Source of the DNA: Nostoc sp. CHAB 5824
GTDB taxonomy: Bacteria > Cyanobacteriota > Cyanobacteriia > Cyanobacteriales > Nostocaceae
Assembly (NCBI RefSeq): GCF_020829665.1
Contig: NZ_JAIVFT010000001.1
Span: 310,001-374,000 of the forward strand
Length of the DNA stretch: 64,000 bases
Reading direction: 5' to 3'
Below, piece after piece: positions 20,201-27,843 of the stretch. The notes under the pieces are model-generated. The model did no database searches. It worked only from the letters and a program-made list of their open reading frames with translations, and was not told where the DNA came from. How positions within the stretch are numbered: the stretch's first letter is position 1; every line of letters begins with the position of its first letter. Both the position numbers and the translations under genes were made by a program.

Positions 20201-20776
20201 ATGAGGGGAAGCGGGGAATGTGGTAACTTGCTGATGAGAAAGGATTTTGATGCAGTCCGTCACCTTGTCAGAGAAAAAAGGTGCGTGCCGGAGCGATCGC
20301 CAGATGACATACTCGAATTCGACTTGTAGCTGTTGTGCTAGCTTCACCGAGAGTGCGGTTTTGCCCATGCCACCCATACCTAGCAATGTCACCAGACGAG
20401 TGCGATCTCTCATAATCCATTGGCTGAGGGTTTCTAATTCAGTAGTACGTCCGTAGAATTGGGAAACGTCGATTGCTTCCCCCCAGTTTGTGTAGTTCGT
20501 GGAGGAGGCATTTGTGTTCTTTTGTCCCTGTGCGGTTCGCTTCAGTACTCCGTGCAGGTTATTTTTGGTAACTTTTTCTCTTAAAGCTTGAGAGAGCGAT
20601 CGCCATAGTTCAGAACCAATGTCTTTGATGTGACCAGGATCGTAATCGGACTCTACAGCCATGTCTAAGTATGTCTGTCCTGCCCAAGACTGACGAAACA
20701 CAATCTCTTGAACTTTTGTTAAGCGTCCCTGTGGCAATAATTGTTCAATTAGTGCGATCGCTTCTTCAACCGTCAT
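17225..20776 (-). CDS. NB-ARC ATPase with 14 WD40 repeats (STAND-type signalling protein)
   Basis: 1183 residues. Residues 1-80 are the helical N-terminal domain common in Nostoc STAND proteins (vMAP_M0-like, LTKVQEIVFRQSWAGQTYLD). An NB-ARC-like ATPase follows: FYGRTTELETL ~107-117, Walker A GMGGMGKT 133-140, Walker B CFLILDNFD 207-215 and an LLTSREKP sensor segment. A helical arm lies at ~330-560. The last ~600 residues hold fourteen WD40 repeats, which would make two seven-bladed propellers. Such proteins are thought to act as ligand-gated switches that oligomerise on activation; the ligand here is unknown. It is divergent from the response-regulator gene at 20988, sharing a 211-bp promoter region. 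A bare Walker B LDNFD (rather than LDD) is normal in this group. Confidence 0.9.
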   Translation of the reverse strand: MTVEEAIALIEQLLPQGRLTKVQEIVFRQSWAGQTYLDMAVESDYDPGHIKDIGSELWRSLSQALREKVTKNNLHGVLKRTAQGQKNTNASSTNYTNWGEAIDVSQFYGRTTELETLSQWIMRDRTRLVTLLGMGGMGKTALSVKLAQQLQVEFEYVIWRSLRHAPFFSDKVTDCIKILSHQQVTTFPASPHEQITCLIEYLRKFRCFLILDNFDTLLQQGKGTGCYREGYKLYGEFLWRLGETGHQSCVLLTSREKPTEVAALEGDGLPVRTLALSGLEVAAGQTILTLKGLSGSEDETRQLVECYRGNPLALKIAATSIRDLYEGNIANFFAEGTTVFKGIGNLLEQQFQRLSTLEQQVMYWLAINREKVSVTELQTAFTLALPKPKLMSVLESLRWCSLIESNTGGFTQQPVVMEYVTGCLIEKVCQEIVTESPQYLLTHALMQAQAKDYIRDSQIHLIVRPVLNQLQIILGSVHQLEYKLGRLVIKLQNEVIDPVGYGGGNLLNLLAQLETDLTGYDFSCLTIRNCDLRLLNLHRVNFTQTTFRECVFAATFGGITSVAFSPDGRCLATSDTNGEIHVWDISNSKQLFSCKEHNSWVWNIAFSPVYPVLASCGQDHTIKLWDTTTGECLKTLYGHTSIVTAIAFNPDGQLLASTSYDHTVKVWHLATGECVQTLQGHNACVWSVAFHPAGEILATAGEDNTIKLWDLETGCCMQTLEGHQHWVKAIAWSPEGQILASGSFDQTVKLWDLHSKVCLMTLQGHAGVVTSVAFSPKGEQLVSGSYDQTVKIWDIDTGKCLDTLEKHTNRIWSIAFHPQGHLIASGGDDHAARVWELQTGKCTKSLQGHSNAVYGIAHSWQQNLLASGHEDQTIKLWDVNLNVPQRLKADLQPFRVLHGHKNRIFSVAFSANGEFLASASADRTIKLWSPHTGQCLKTLHGHGSWVWAIAFSPDSNFLASGSYDHTIKIWDVPSGECLQTLQGHPGSVLAIAWSPDGKTLFSSGYEKIAKCWDIETGTCLHSWEADSNRVWAVAVSSDNQYVATGGDDSLVRLWDIHTGVCLRTFSGHTSQVLCILFTDDGDRMISSSSDRTIKIWNVVTGDCLATLQNHLNWVWSLNLSHDDQTLLSGSWDETINCWDITTGQCRQTFRPVRPYEGMIITEVMGLTEAEVGTLKALGALKVN

Positions 20777-20864
20777 TTATGTATGTATTAATACTAGTTA
20801 GACTACGATATTCTCACTAAAAGTTTTATTTTTTCTTAAATTTTACGTAAATCTACCAAAAATA

Positions 20865-20891
20865 TCCGACTTTTTTCCGACCTTTTCCGAC
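20865..20891. promoter_or_regulatory. three TCCGAC direct repeats in a divergent promoter region
   Basis: TCCGAC occurs at 20865, 20876 and 20886, spaced 11 and 10 bases apart, about one helical turn each. It lies between the divergent WD40 (start 20776) and response-regulator (start 20988) genes. The regular spacing fits an operator for a protein binding one DNA face, perhaps the neighbouring NarL-type regulator. This role is an inference. Confidence 0.4.
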
Positions 20892-20987
20892 CGTTAAGCT
20901 TAATGCCACGGAGTAAAGTACTTTGATGATGCTAAAAGAATTTTCTTTATTTTGTTAGCCATTAAACTAAAACTATCTCCTCAAAAC

Positions 20988-21650
20988 ATGAACTGCAAGC
21001 TACCCCTTTTTCTTGTTATTGAAGACCATCCCGAAGTCGGTCAGAATAACTGCAAGTTTTTGCACATGGTAGAAGCTCAGTGTTCTTGCATTAGCGTGGA
21101 TACACCTGATAAGGGAATTGAGCAGATGGAGGTTGAGCTACCGAATTTGGTAGTAGTGGACTTGCAGTTTGGCACTGTTGGAGGTGAGCAGTCAGCAAAG
21201 CCAGGTTTAGCACTGTTAAGACAAATTTTTGAGCGTTACCCCACAGTAAATATCCTTGTTTATACCAGCGAACCGAATTTTTTAAGGCAACTAGCACCGC
21301 AGATTGGTAAACACCAAGGGGGTTTTGTAGTTGTGAACAAGATGGAAAGACGGAGCGCCTTCCTGGAAGGCGTTCGTAGCGCTCTAGATGGACAACTCAA
21401 AGTCCATCGAGAACTGATGAAAGAAATGCAATTAACTCAGCAGGATCTGGAAATTTTAGACTTGTTATGCAATCATGCGCTAACAGACCAAGCGATCGCC
21501 GAGCGGATGCATGTATCCCATAAAACGGCTCAGAACTATGTGCAGCGTCTCAAGGCAAAGCTGGATATCGAGCATCTTGATGGACAGAATATAAATCCTC
21601 GCGTTGCTGTTTGCATGGCAGCTATTGGACGCAAGCTAATTGTTTATTGA
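20988..21650 (+). CDS. NarL/LuxR-type response regulator
   Basis: 220 residues from ATG 20988 (an in-frame TTG at 20952 is less likely). A receiver domain has the acidic pair in LVIEDHPEV (10-17), the phospho-acceptor Asp58 in VVVDLQFG, a threonine in LVYTSEP and the lysine of VVNKMERR. The C-terminal LuxR-type helix-turn-helix reads LTQQDLEILDLLCNHALTDQ then AIAERMHVSHKTAQNYVQRLKAKL. It would bind DNA when phosphorylated. Its stop overlaps by 15 bp, tail to tail, with the CHASE2 histidine kinase gene. That kinase has the HisKA_3-type dimerisation domain which normally pairs with NarL-type regulators, so the two are very probably cognate. Confidence 0.88.
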   Translation: MNCKLPLFLVIEDHPEVGQNNCKFLHMVEAQCSCISVDTPDKGIEQMEVELPNLVVVDLQFGTVGGEQSAKPGLALLRQIFERYPTVNILVYTSEPNFLRQLAPQIGKHQGGFVVVNKMERRSAFLEGVRSALDGQLKVHRELMKEMQLTQQDLEILDLLCNHALTDQAIAERMHVSHKTAQNYVQRLKAKLDIEHLDGQNINPRVAVCMAAIGRKLIVY

Positions 21651-23651
21651 AAAAATACTTGAGCTTTGGATTTTGTCCTCAGTAGTAGTCTTTAGAGTCC
21701 AAGTGAGTATTACCTGGATTCCGCCATCGGCTGAAAGAACTCGCTCCCAATAACCATCTGGTAGTTCCGCAGCAATAGTAGCCATCAATTTTGTACCGTA
21801 ACCACCACTGTATGCTCTGATGCTGGTGCTTTTCAAAACAACAGGCTTAGGCTCAGTTAGATCATTTTTAATGATTAGCGTACATAGGGTTCCTTCCTGA
21901 AACAAACTAACTTTAACTTCGCTTGCAGTACCGTTTGGAGGTTGAGCATGACGAATGACGTTAGCGATCGCCTCTTTAAAGAAACGAAAAATATCTTCAC
22001 GCGCATCTATCCAAGTGCTGTCTGACTCAGGCTCTAAAAGAGGTTGGAGGTGAGCATCAACTTTAAGTGTTAATTCTCCTGAACTAACAAGTTGTTGTAG
22101 CTGCTGTTGAATTCCCTTATCTAAACCTGTTTGCAATTCTGGTGTAACATCTAGTTTCTCCGCCATAGTGCGAGTATTGCGGAGTTCATCACGAAGATTA
22201 CGCCCAACTGCTTCTAGCCTATCTAACAAAGGGTTGGGATTTATTGCTGGATGTTTGATAGCTAGAAGTTCGACACCATCCATGACTAGTTTAAGTTCTT
22301 GTAGAGGGCCGTCATGAATGTCTGCTGCCACTCGATGGAGTAACTTCCGTGCCTGAGAGAGGACTGCCTGGCGCTCGGCTAGTTTTCGTCGCTGCTGGAT
22401 CAACTGCTGTTGTTTCTGCCAAAACAGCAAACAGATAGCTACAGATGCACCTGTTCCGATCCAGGTTAAGATTGGTATTGCTAAAGGTATAATCAGCCCT
22501 TGCCAAGAAAATAGGACACTGAAAATAACATAACCTCCAACAAACCCTAGAGAAAGCCAACTCTTCAAGCGGATAGTAGGTTGAGATCCGTTTTTGAATA
22601 TCCCGGAAGTCAGTATTAAACTAAAAAAGACTGCACCCAACGTAGTGGCCGTATAGTCAAACCATTCGGGAGAAGTTCTCAGAAATGAATCCGTCATCAA
22701 ATTGCCGATCAAATTGGCTTGTACCTCTGCAACTGACATGCGATCGCCAAAAGGAGAGGAAACCCCAAATGAGACTAAATCTTCTCTAGGCAAATCAATC
22801 AGCACCAGTTTGTTGCGAACCTTCTGAGCTTCTGCGGTAGTAGGAGCGCTACAGTGAGTCAATTGTGCAGAAGTTGAATTACAAAAAGATGAAACATTGA
22901 GGCGGGGAAATGTTCCAGCAGGGCCATAGAAGTTTATCCCAACGGCGGTTTCAGTTAAAAGTGTTTGCTCACTTTGGGTAATCTGAGTCAGTGCTTTGTT
23001 ACCTAGAGGTGAAGAAAATTTTTCTAAGGCTAGTACCGCAACTGATTTTAATTCATGAGTTTCTTGAATGTTTTCTACATAAACAAAGTATCCTGCCAAG
23101 TTTGCTTGACGAGATGGACTGGTTAAACTTTGAAGAGCAGTTTCATACTCGAAAAATCCATGCACTTGCTCTGGAGAAATTAATGGTTTAATTCTGTTGT
23201 CGTCAAATGGTAGCAGATGATAGTAGATAGATAATGCTGAAGGAACTGATTCAGAAAGTCTTTTAGTGTAACTGACTAATACAATTTGATGGGTGTATTT
23301 TTTTATCAGATCCTTGAAAGAATTTTCTAAACTACTATCAAGAGGTCGCCTCAAGGAATTAGGTAGGTTCAAAACTACAACTTTAGCTCCTTCGTCCATA
23401 AGCTGCTTGACTAGATTGGCATAGAACTTGTGTTCAGGTTTATGGATTGGTGGATCAATTGTAACTAAGAAGATTTCGCTAGGTAAAGCGCTGGGTTTGT
23501 GGAGCCGTGTCAGACTATCTTGAATCCCAAGCTCTAGTTTTTCAACAATAGGTAGCTTGCTAAATACTGCATTGAAAAGGAAACTCCAGACAACACCCAA
23601 ACCAATCCCTGTCATTTGCCAAGTGTTAATCGCTCTCAATCTTCTTTCCAT
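21636..23651 (-). CDS. CHASE2-domain sensor histidine kinase (NarX-like)
   Basis: 671 residues. An N-terminal membrane helix (~12-30) precedes an extracytoplasmic CHASE2 sensor (~35-330; IVEKLELGIQDSLTRLH...LVTIDPP). Two or three membrane helices follow (~335-415). The cytoplasmic part has a HisKA_3 dimerisation domain with the phospho-accepting His near 447 (AADIHDGPLQELKLVMDG). The HATPase_c domain contains EAIANVIRHAQ (N box) and SGGYGTKLMATIAAEL (G box, ~617). CHASE2 ligands are unknown. Its start overlaps the stop of the upstream small exported protein gene (TAATG), so the two are translationally coupled. The 3' end overlaps the response regulator gene by 15 bp. Confidence 0.9.
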   Translation of the reverse strand: MERRLRAINTWQMTGIGLGVVWSFLFNAVFSKLPIVEKLELGIQDSLTRLHKPSALPSEIFLVTIDPPIHKPEHKFYANLVKQLMDEGAKVVVLNLPNSLRRPLDSSLENSFKDLIKKYTHQIVLVSYTKRLSESVPSALSIYYHLLPFDDNRIKPLISPEQVHGFFEYETALQSLTSPSRQANLAGYFVYVENIQETHELKSVAVLALEKFSSPLGNKALTQITQSEQTLLTETAVGINFYGPAGTFPRLNVSSFCNSTSAQLTHCSAPTTAEAQKVRNKLVLIDLPREDLVSFGVSSPFGDRMSVAEVQANLIGNLMTDSFLRTSPEWFDYTATTLGAVFFSLILTSGIFKNGSQPTIRLKSWLSLGFVGGYVIFSVLFSWQGLIIPLAIPILTWIGTGASVAICLLFWQKQQQLIQQRRKLAERQAVLSQARKLLHRVAADIHDGPLQELKLVMDGVELLAIKHPAINPNPLLDRLEAVGRNLRDELRNTRTMAEKLDVTPELQTGLDKGIQQQLQQLVSSGELTLKVDAHLQPLLEPESDSTWIDAREDIFRFFKEAIANVIRHAQPPNGTASEVKVSLFQEGTLCTLIIKNDLTEPKPVVLKSTSIRAYSGGYGTKLMATIAAELPDGYWERVLSADGGIQVILTWTLKTTTEDKIQSSSIFSINN

Positions 23652-24040
23652 TACTTTTTAGGCTGGAGGCGATAAAAGACTGTTTGTTTGGGATTGTATT
23701 GCTGCAAATTTACACATAGGTCTTCACCGCATCGCTCAATTTGCCAGGTAGCATTCTTGGTTTTAATAACCCCATTTAAGCTAGGTTCTGTATTTATTAT
23801 CCCATCTAATGGGGGACCGGAAAGCGATCTGACAATCTCTCCATCAAATTCTAACTGTAGCTCAACTGAACCGCCCTCTCCAATTCCACTTATAATCCGT
23901 CCTGTTCCTTCCCAGATTTGACTCGCACTAGCTGGAAGTATTAATATTCCCAGCAACAGAATTGTTTGAGAAAGTATACAACTTCCGTAGTTAAAGATCC
24001 TCGTTACTAGCTTCCTCTTTAAATAATAAGTTATGTACAT
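23651..24040 (-). CDS. small exported protein coupled to the CHASE2 kinase
   Basis: From ATG 24040 the product is 129 residues: a short basic start (MYITYYLKRKLVTRIF), a hydrophobic signal segment and a PASAS cleavage-like site, then a mature domain of about 85 residues with WEGTGRIISGIGEGGSVELQ and one Cys pair (RCGEDLC). An upstream in-frame start at 24118 would put extra polar residues before the signal and is less likely. The family is not recognised. The stop codon TAA shares its last A with the kinase ATG, so it is co-translated with the sensor. An accessory periplasmic sensing or binding protein is plausible but inferred from position only. Confidence 0.65.
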   Translation of the reverse strand: MYITYYLKRKLVTRIFNYGSCILSQTILLLGILILPASASQIWEGTGRIISGIGEGGSVELQLEFDGEIVRSLSGPPLDGIINTEPSLNGVIKTKNATWQIERCGEDLCVNLQQYNPKQTVFYRLQPKK

Positions 24041-24050
24041 ATAGCATTCT

Positions 24051-24235
24051 GCTTGATAATAACTACTTATTTCACTATTATCTTCTATTCTGCTCAAATA
24101 GCTTGCGTAAACGCGCAATTTTATTTACGCTAACTCCTCTATCTTCAGGAGGAAGAAAAAGCAAAAATACAACTATTACAGAACAGCGAATGAAACCGCC
24201 CAATAACCCAAATTCTTAAAGGAATCCTTTCCTTG
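24051..24235. promoter_or_regulatory. duplicated ~180 bp leader, copy 1
   Basis: This stretch and 25722-25900 share extended blocks, including TCACTATTATCTTCT, CTCAAATAGCTTGC, GAAAAGCAAAAATAC or close variants, AGCGAATGAA and TTCCTTGA. Copy 1 lies between the divergent genes at 24040 (-) and 24300 (+); copy 2 lies upstream of 26032 (+). A shared regulatory or transcribed leader is the simplest reading. Confidence 0.65.
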
Positions 24236-24299
24236 AAAGAGGGGACAACGTGAACATATTTTCGTTTCTTTTATTCAAATAAATTGGAGTACAATCTAC

Positions 24300-24881
24300 A
24301 TGAACTTTAAACAAGTTAGTGCATTATTGTGTGTATCTACAGTTCTTAGTATGAACGTTATTGCAAGCAAAGCTTTGGCTCAAGAACAGCCTAGTATTCA
24401 ATTTGGAAAAGCAATAGGAGCTGGCGGATGTACGGTTGGAGATCAGCTTCCTGGAAGTGACGGTAGAACCTTATCAATCTTTCTTGATAATATGGTGGCA
24501 AAAAATGGTAAGCGTCAAAGGTGTATTTTACGCGTTAATACTACTATTCCAAGTGGTTTCCACGTGCAAGATGTACAGATACTGTACCAAGGAAGTACTG
24601 AAGTTCCTCAAGGTAAGACAAGCTTAAGCAGAAGCTATATCTTTAATGGTGGTGCTTTTGGTCAACCTACTGCTACCCCTACAACTAGCGAATTTACATC
24701 TACCAATCCTCTTTTTCAAGCACAAGATAATCTTACTGTTGCATCTGCTTCATGTGGTGGAGAAGGACAATTAGGTATGAATATGGTCGCACAATCCTCA
24801 TCGGGAACTTCTATTGTTATTGATTCAGTCGATTTAAATGCTGGGGATGTGAAACTTCATATTGATATAGCACCTTGTTAA
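24300..24881 (+). CDS. exported DUF4360-like protein
   Basis: 193 residues. A signal peptide spans ~1-27 (MNFKQVSALLCVSTVLSMNV...ALA). The mature part has Cys pairs (GAGGCTVGD, QRCILRVNT, SASCGGEG, IAPC) and a predicted all-beta pattern, and resembles secreted DUF4360-type proteins (GGCP..., K-C-L-hydrophobic signature). Two disulfides are likely. GGAG lies 10 bases before the ATG. A perfect 17-bp inverted repeat follows the gene. It shares its leader with the 26032 gene and its fold with the 25125 product. Function unknown. Confidence 0.7.
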   Translation: MNFKQVSALLCVSTVLSMNVIASKALAQEQPSIQFGKAIGAGGCTVGDQLPGSDGRTLSIFLDNMVAKNGKRQRCILRVNTTIPSGFHVQDVQILYQGSTEVPQGKTSLSRSYIFNGGAFGQPTATPTTSEFTSTNPLFQAQDNLTVASASCGGEGQLGMNMVAQSSSGTSIVIDSVDLNAGDVKLHIDIAPC

Positions 24882-24893
24882 TTAGCTTATTTT

Positions 24894-24947
24894 TGTGGAA
24901 TTAAAGATTAAAAAAACTTTGTTGTTTGGCTAATCTTTAATTCCACA
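24894..24947 (+). terminator. perfect 17-bp inverted repeat after the exported-protein gene
   Basis: TGTGGAATTAAAGATTA pairs exactly with TAATCTTTAATTCCACA across a 20-base loop, starting 13 bases after the stop codon. There is no U-run, so it may act as a 3' stabiliser or weak terminator, or both strands may use it. Confidence 0.6.
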
Positions 24948-25124
24948 TACCGTAGGTTGAAAATAGGGTAATAGTATTTTTTAGGCAATAGGATTTTCTA
25001 AAAAATAATGAACAATGCTGATTCTTCAATTTCTCGAATTAGCTTGTTATAGATGCTGTTTAATTACCTGCGGCATTTTACAAAATTTTTAATATTTCAA
25101 ATTACTGTTGATGGAGAGTACATT

Positions 25125-25649
25125 ATGTTGAAATTAAATTATGTACGGAATTTTTTCATATTAATATGCTTGTTTTCTTTAGGTTGTTATGATGCAAATT
25201 CATCTACGGTTGCTACTTCACAAGAAAACCAGCCACAATTTTCTGTAAGTGATGGATGTAAGATAAATTTTGATACTAAAAAAAGTGAGTTTAAACTTGC
25301 ATCTAAAATAACTATAAACGCACAATCGCCCAGGGCTAGATGTATCATTAGAATCAATACCTCTAATGCCCAAAAGCAATTTAGACTCGTGCCTTTAGCT
25401 TTAAAAGGTGAAGTAAAGAAGGCACCAGCAACAGTAGCGATTTCATCAATTTTAATTGGTGAACAACAGCAACCAACTAGTGTGTCTAAAAAATATACAA
25501 GTTCTACTAAGTTTGATTTAACCAATCAAATCCCTAAAACTAACTATACAACCAAAGAAAAAAGTGTTTTAGCAATTAATTTAATACTAATGACGACCCA
25601 AGGAGAATTAGAGGTGACAGATATGAAGTTTGCACTTCAGCAAAAATAA
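25125..25649 (+). CDS. exported protein, paralogue of the 24300 product
   Basis: From ATG 25125, preceded by GGAG, the product is 174 residues. The N-terminus MLKLNYVRNFFILICLFSLG is a signal segment ending at a Cys (SLGCYDANSS), so it may be a lipoprotein, although the lipobox is imperfect. The mature part repeats the layout of the 24300 product: a Cys before an N-terminal strand (DGCKINFD), then RARCIIRINTSNAQKQFRLVP, aligning with the neighbour's RQRCILRVNTTIPSGFHVQD. It lacks the C-terminal Cys residues. The two are probably diverged tandem duplicates. A longer in-frame start at 25053 is less likely. Confidence 0.65.
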   Translation: MLKLNYVRNFFILICLFSLGCYDANSSTVATSQENQPQFSVSDGCKINFDTKKSEFKLASKITINAQSPRARCIIRINTSNAQKQFRLVPLALKGEVKKAPATVAISSILIGEQQQPTSVSKKYTSSTKFDLTNQIPKTNYTTKEKSVLAINLILMTTQGELEVTDMKFALQQK

Positions 25650-25721
25650 AATGTGTTTATAGCACTCATTTTATCGAAATACGAAATCTAAGTAGTAAAT
25701 TACGTAGATAAAGTACTCTAT

Positions 25722-25900
25722 TGCTAATAATAACCCTTTTTCACTATTATCTTCTACTCAAATAGCTTGCATCAACACGCAATTTATTAGCGTTAATTTC
25801 TCTATCTTAAGCAGTGATGAAAAGCAAAAATACAAACATCACAAACAAAAAGCGAATGAACCGTCCAATCACCTAATTTTTAAAGGAATACCTTCCTTGA
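25722..25900. promoter_or_regulatory. duplicated ~180 bp leader, copy 2
   Basis: Second copy of the leader described at 24051-24235. It sits ~130 bp upstream of the 26032 gene, as copy 1 sits ~65 bp upstream of the 24300 gene. Both genes also share a TTTGGAGTA-type or TTGGAGTA ribosome binding site, so the duplication probably once carried a whole gene start. Confidence 0.65.
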
Positions 25901-26031
25901 TTTTATACGTTCGTACTGGCAATAGTCCCAACTGCACATATGAATTCTTCGATTAATCACTGGGTCAGTTAAAGTGATGGCAAATTTAACTAATAACTTG
26001 GTAATTCACAGTAATTTTGGAGTAACAAGCA

Positions 26032-26502
26032 ATGATTAGAAATCTTAACTCACTCTCTTTAATTGTTTTAGGTACTTTACTAGCTAGCTTTTCTAGCTTA
26101 CCTTCTACATTAGCTCAATCAAACTGGCCTTCTGGATTTTACAGAGCAAGCAGTCGTCCAGAAGTTTACTATCTGAATACTGATGAAAGATTCCATTGCC
26201 ATGTCCAAAATCCATCTCAAATGGAAATTCTTGGAGGCTTTGGACAAGTGCGAGTTGTTGGAACAGAATCATTTAAATCTGGAAGCGAATTCGCCGGGGA
26301 ATGTGGCTGGCCCAGTGGATTCTACAAACTGAAGAGCCGACCAGAGGTCTACGGTGTAAATCCTAAAGTTGTTTGTTGGGTCAGCAGTCCTGCAATGATG
26401 GAGGCATATGGTGGATTTGATCGCGTGAAAGTAGTTGATGATTCTTCTAATATATTTGCTCAACGGAAAAATGTTGGCGACTGTGTTTGGCCCAGTAGAT
26501 AG
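26032..26502 (+). CDS. exported protein with two WPSGFY-type repeats
   Basis: 156 residues. A signal peptide spans ~1-29 (...SSLPSTLAQ). The mature protein is two tandem copies of a ~57-residue module: NWPSGFYRASSRPEVYYLN...CHVQNPSQMEILGGFGQVRVV and GWPSGFYKLKSRPEVYGVN...CWVSSPAMMEAYGGFDRVKVV, ending with the start of a third, CVWPSR. The module consensus is WPSGFY-x4-RPEVY-x2-N-C-V-P-x2-ME-GGF-V-V. I do not recognise it as a named domain. GGAG precedes the ATG. The truncated third module suggests repeat loss or natural termination. Confidence 0.7.
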   Translation: MIRNLNSLSLIVLGTLLASFSSLPSTLAQSNWPSGFYRASSRPEVYYLNTDERFHCHVQNPSQMEILGGFGQVRVVGTESFKSGSEFAGECGWPSGFYKLKSRPEVYGVNPKVVCWVSSPAMMEAYGGFDRVKVVDDSSNIFAQRKNVGDCVWPSR

Positions 26503-26854
26503 AAACATTAATGGGGCCAGATAGTAGTAGGGTGCGTCAACCTAAACTAATTTTCTCATAAAATACCTAACCCAAGTGACAGTCAAGCACTCTTCTAAAA
26601 TACAATCTTGGGTTATTCACTCAAAACAACTTGCCAAGCCGAATACTTCAAACGCTATCGGTGGCGGATAGTGTGATTGCATTTTAAAGTACACGATAAT
26701 TTTATGCGATCGCACTTCCATAACCCGATAATTTTGGGTGAGCACGATTATTTCAAGTTGAGGTGAAAGAGGTGAGAGCGATCGCACTTTTCCTTACACG
26801 ATAATTTTAGGCGATCGCTACATTTCTCTGAACACAATAAGTCTTAAAAATTCA
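26503..26854. other. intergenic region with GATAATTTT/GCGATCGC repeats
   Basis: About 350 bp. CACGATAATTTTATGCGATCGC or ACACGATAATTTTAGGCGATCGC-like units recur near 26691, 26729 and 26797. No gene or terminator is evident. Confidence 0.45.
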
Positions 26855-27625
26855 ATGAACTTTTGGCAATCTCTAAAGGTAATAATCCTACTTGATTTTT
26901 TGGGGTTATTTACAATAAATATTAACTCTGCTCAAGCAAGTCCCCAGCAATGTTATCAACAAGCGCTACCTACCTTTGCTAATTCGTATATGGCTGATTT
27001 AGTAGCATGGATGTGTCAAGGAGCTATATCTACCATACCAGCCCAATGTTTTAAAGCAGCACTTCCTACTTTTTATGATGATCAAGTTGCCAAACGAGGA
27101 GCTATGGTATGTAAAGGAGCTACATCTACAGCACCAGGAAAATGTTTTATTGACACTATAGGTACTTTTTATGACTCCGAGTCAGTTGAACGGGGTTTTA
27201 AATTATGTAAAGTCAATCCTAATACTTCTGATACGTCGTCTATTAGTAACAATTCTAGAGAACTATATAGGTTATGTAAAGTAGCCCAGACAGGCAATGG
27301 GAACACTCTCTACTACTCCAATGGTCAAGTTATGACACATCATGCAGGAGAACAAGGAGCAACTTGGTATCACTCCAATGGTCAAGTTATGACACATCAT
27401 GCAGGAGAACAAAGAGCAACTTGGTATCACTCCAATGGTCAAGTCATGACACATTATGCAGGAAAACAAGGAGCAACTTGGTATCACTCCAATGGTCAAG
27501 TTATGACACATTATGCAGGAAAACAAGGAGCAACTTGGTATCACTCCAATGGTCAAGTCATGACAAATGATGGTAACTTAATTTCAGAGGAAAAACTGCT
27601 TTATCCATGTAGCTACATTGAGTAA
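26855..27625 (+). CDS. exported protein with Cys-motif and 19-residue repeats
   Basis: 256 residues. A signal segment spans ~1-27 (...NINSAQA). Residues ~30-120 are three ~39-residue repeats of the type CYQQALPTFANSYMADLVAW-MC, CFKAALPTFYDDQVAKRGAMVC and CFIDTIGTFYDSESVERGFKLC, each with two Cys. After a linker come about five copies of a 19-residue unit, YHSNGQVMTHHAGEQGATW, encoded by 57-bp direct repeats. The two halves are of different origin. Function unknown; a surface or matrix protein is possible. No clear ribosome binding site. Confidence 0.65.
   Translation: MNFWQSLKVIILLDFLGLFTININSAQASPQQCYQQALPTFANSYMADLVAWMCQGAISTIPAQCFKAALPTFYDDQVAKRGAMVCKGATSTAPGKCFIDTIGTFYDSESVERGFKLCKVNPNTSDTSSISNNSRELYRLCKVAQTGNGNTLYYSNGQVMTHHAGEQGATWYHSNGQVMTHHAGEQRATWYHSNGQVMTHYAGKQGATWYHSNGQVMTHYAGKQGATWYHSNGQVMTNDGNLISEEKLLYPCSYIE
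27311..27567 (+). repeat. 57-bp tandem direct repeat array
   Basis: About four and a half copies of a 57-bp unit (19 codons) within the 26855 gene. Units differ at only a few positions, mostly HH/HY and EQ/KQ codons. The near identity means recent slippage or unequal recombination. Confidence 0.85.
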
Positions 27626-27638
27626 AAATAATTTTCAG

Positions 27639-27664
27639 GCGATGCCTACGGCGGTAAAGTACGC
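27639..27664. repeat. dispersed GCGATGCC-type palindrome, copy 2
   Basis: Core GCGATGCCTACGGCGGTAAA, the reverse orientation of the copy at 4258-4292. Confidence 0.55.
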
Positions 27665-27843
27665 ACTTGTCATTACATAATTATTCTAATCAAGTCCTTT
27701 TTGTATTTTTAACCCCGCTAATATCTGAGTGTAAGCGGGATCTTTATAGTCGTTGTCCTGACTCAAGTTGATTTACTCTTGCCACAACTCTTTGCAACAA
27801 GATTTATCGCTGTTTCTCCACTTCAGATCATTCTGAAAATATC

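Noticed and set aside
27272..27556. 94-residue minus-strand frame opposite the 57-bp repeats
   Set aside because: A shadow of the repeats in the 26855 gene.
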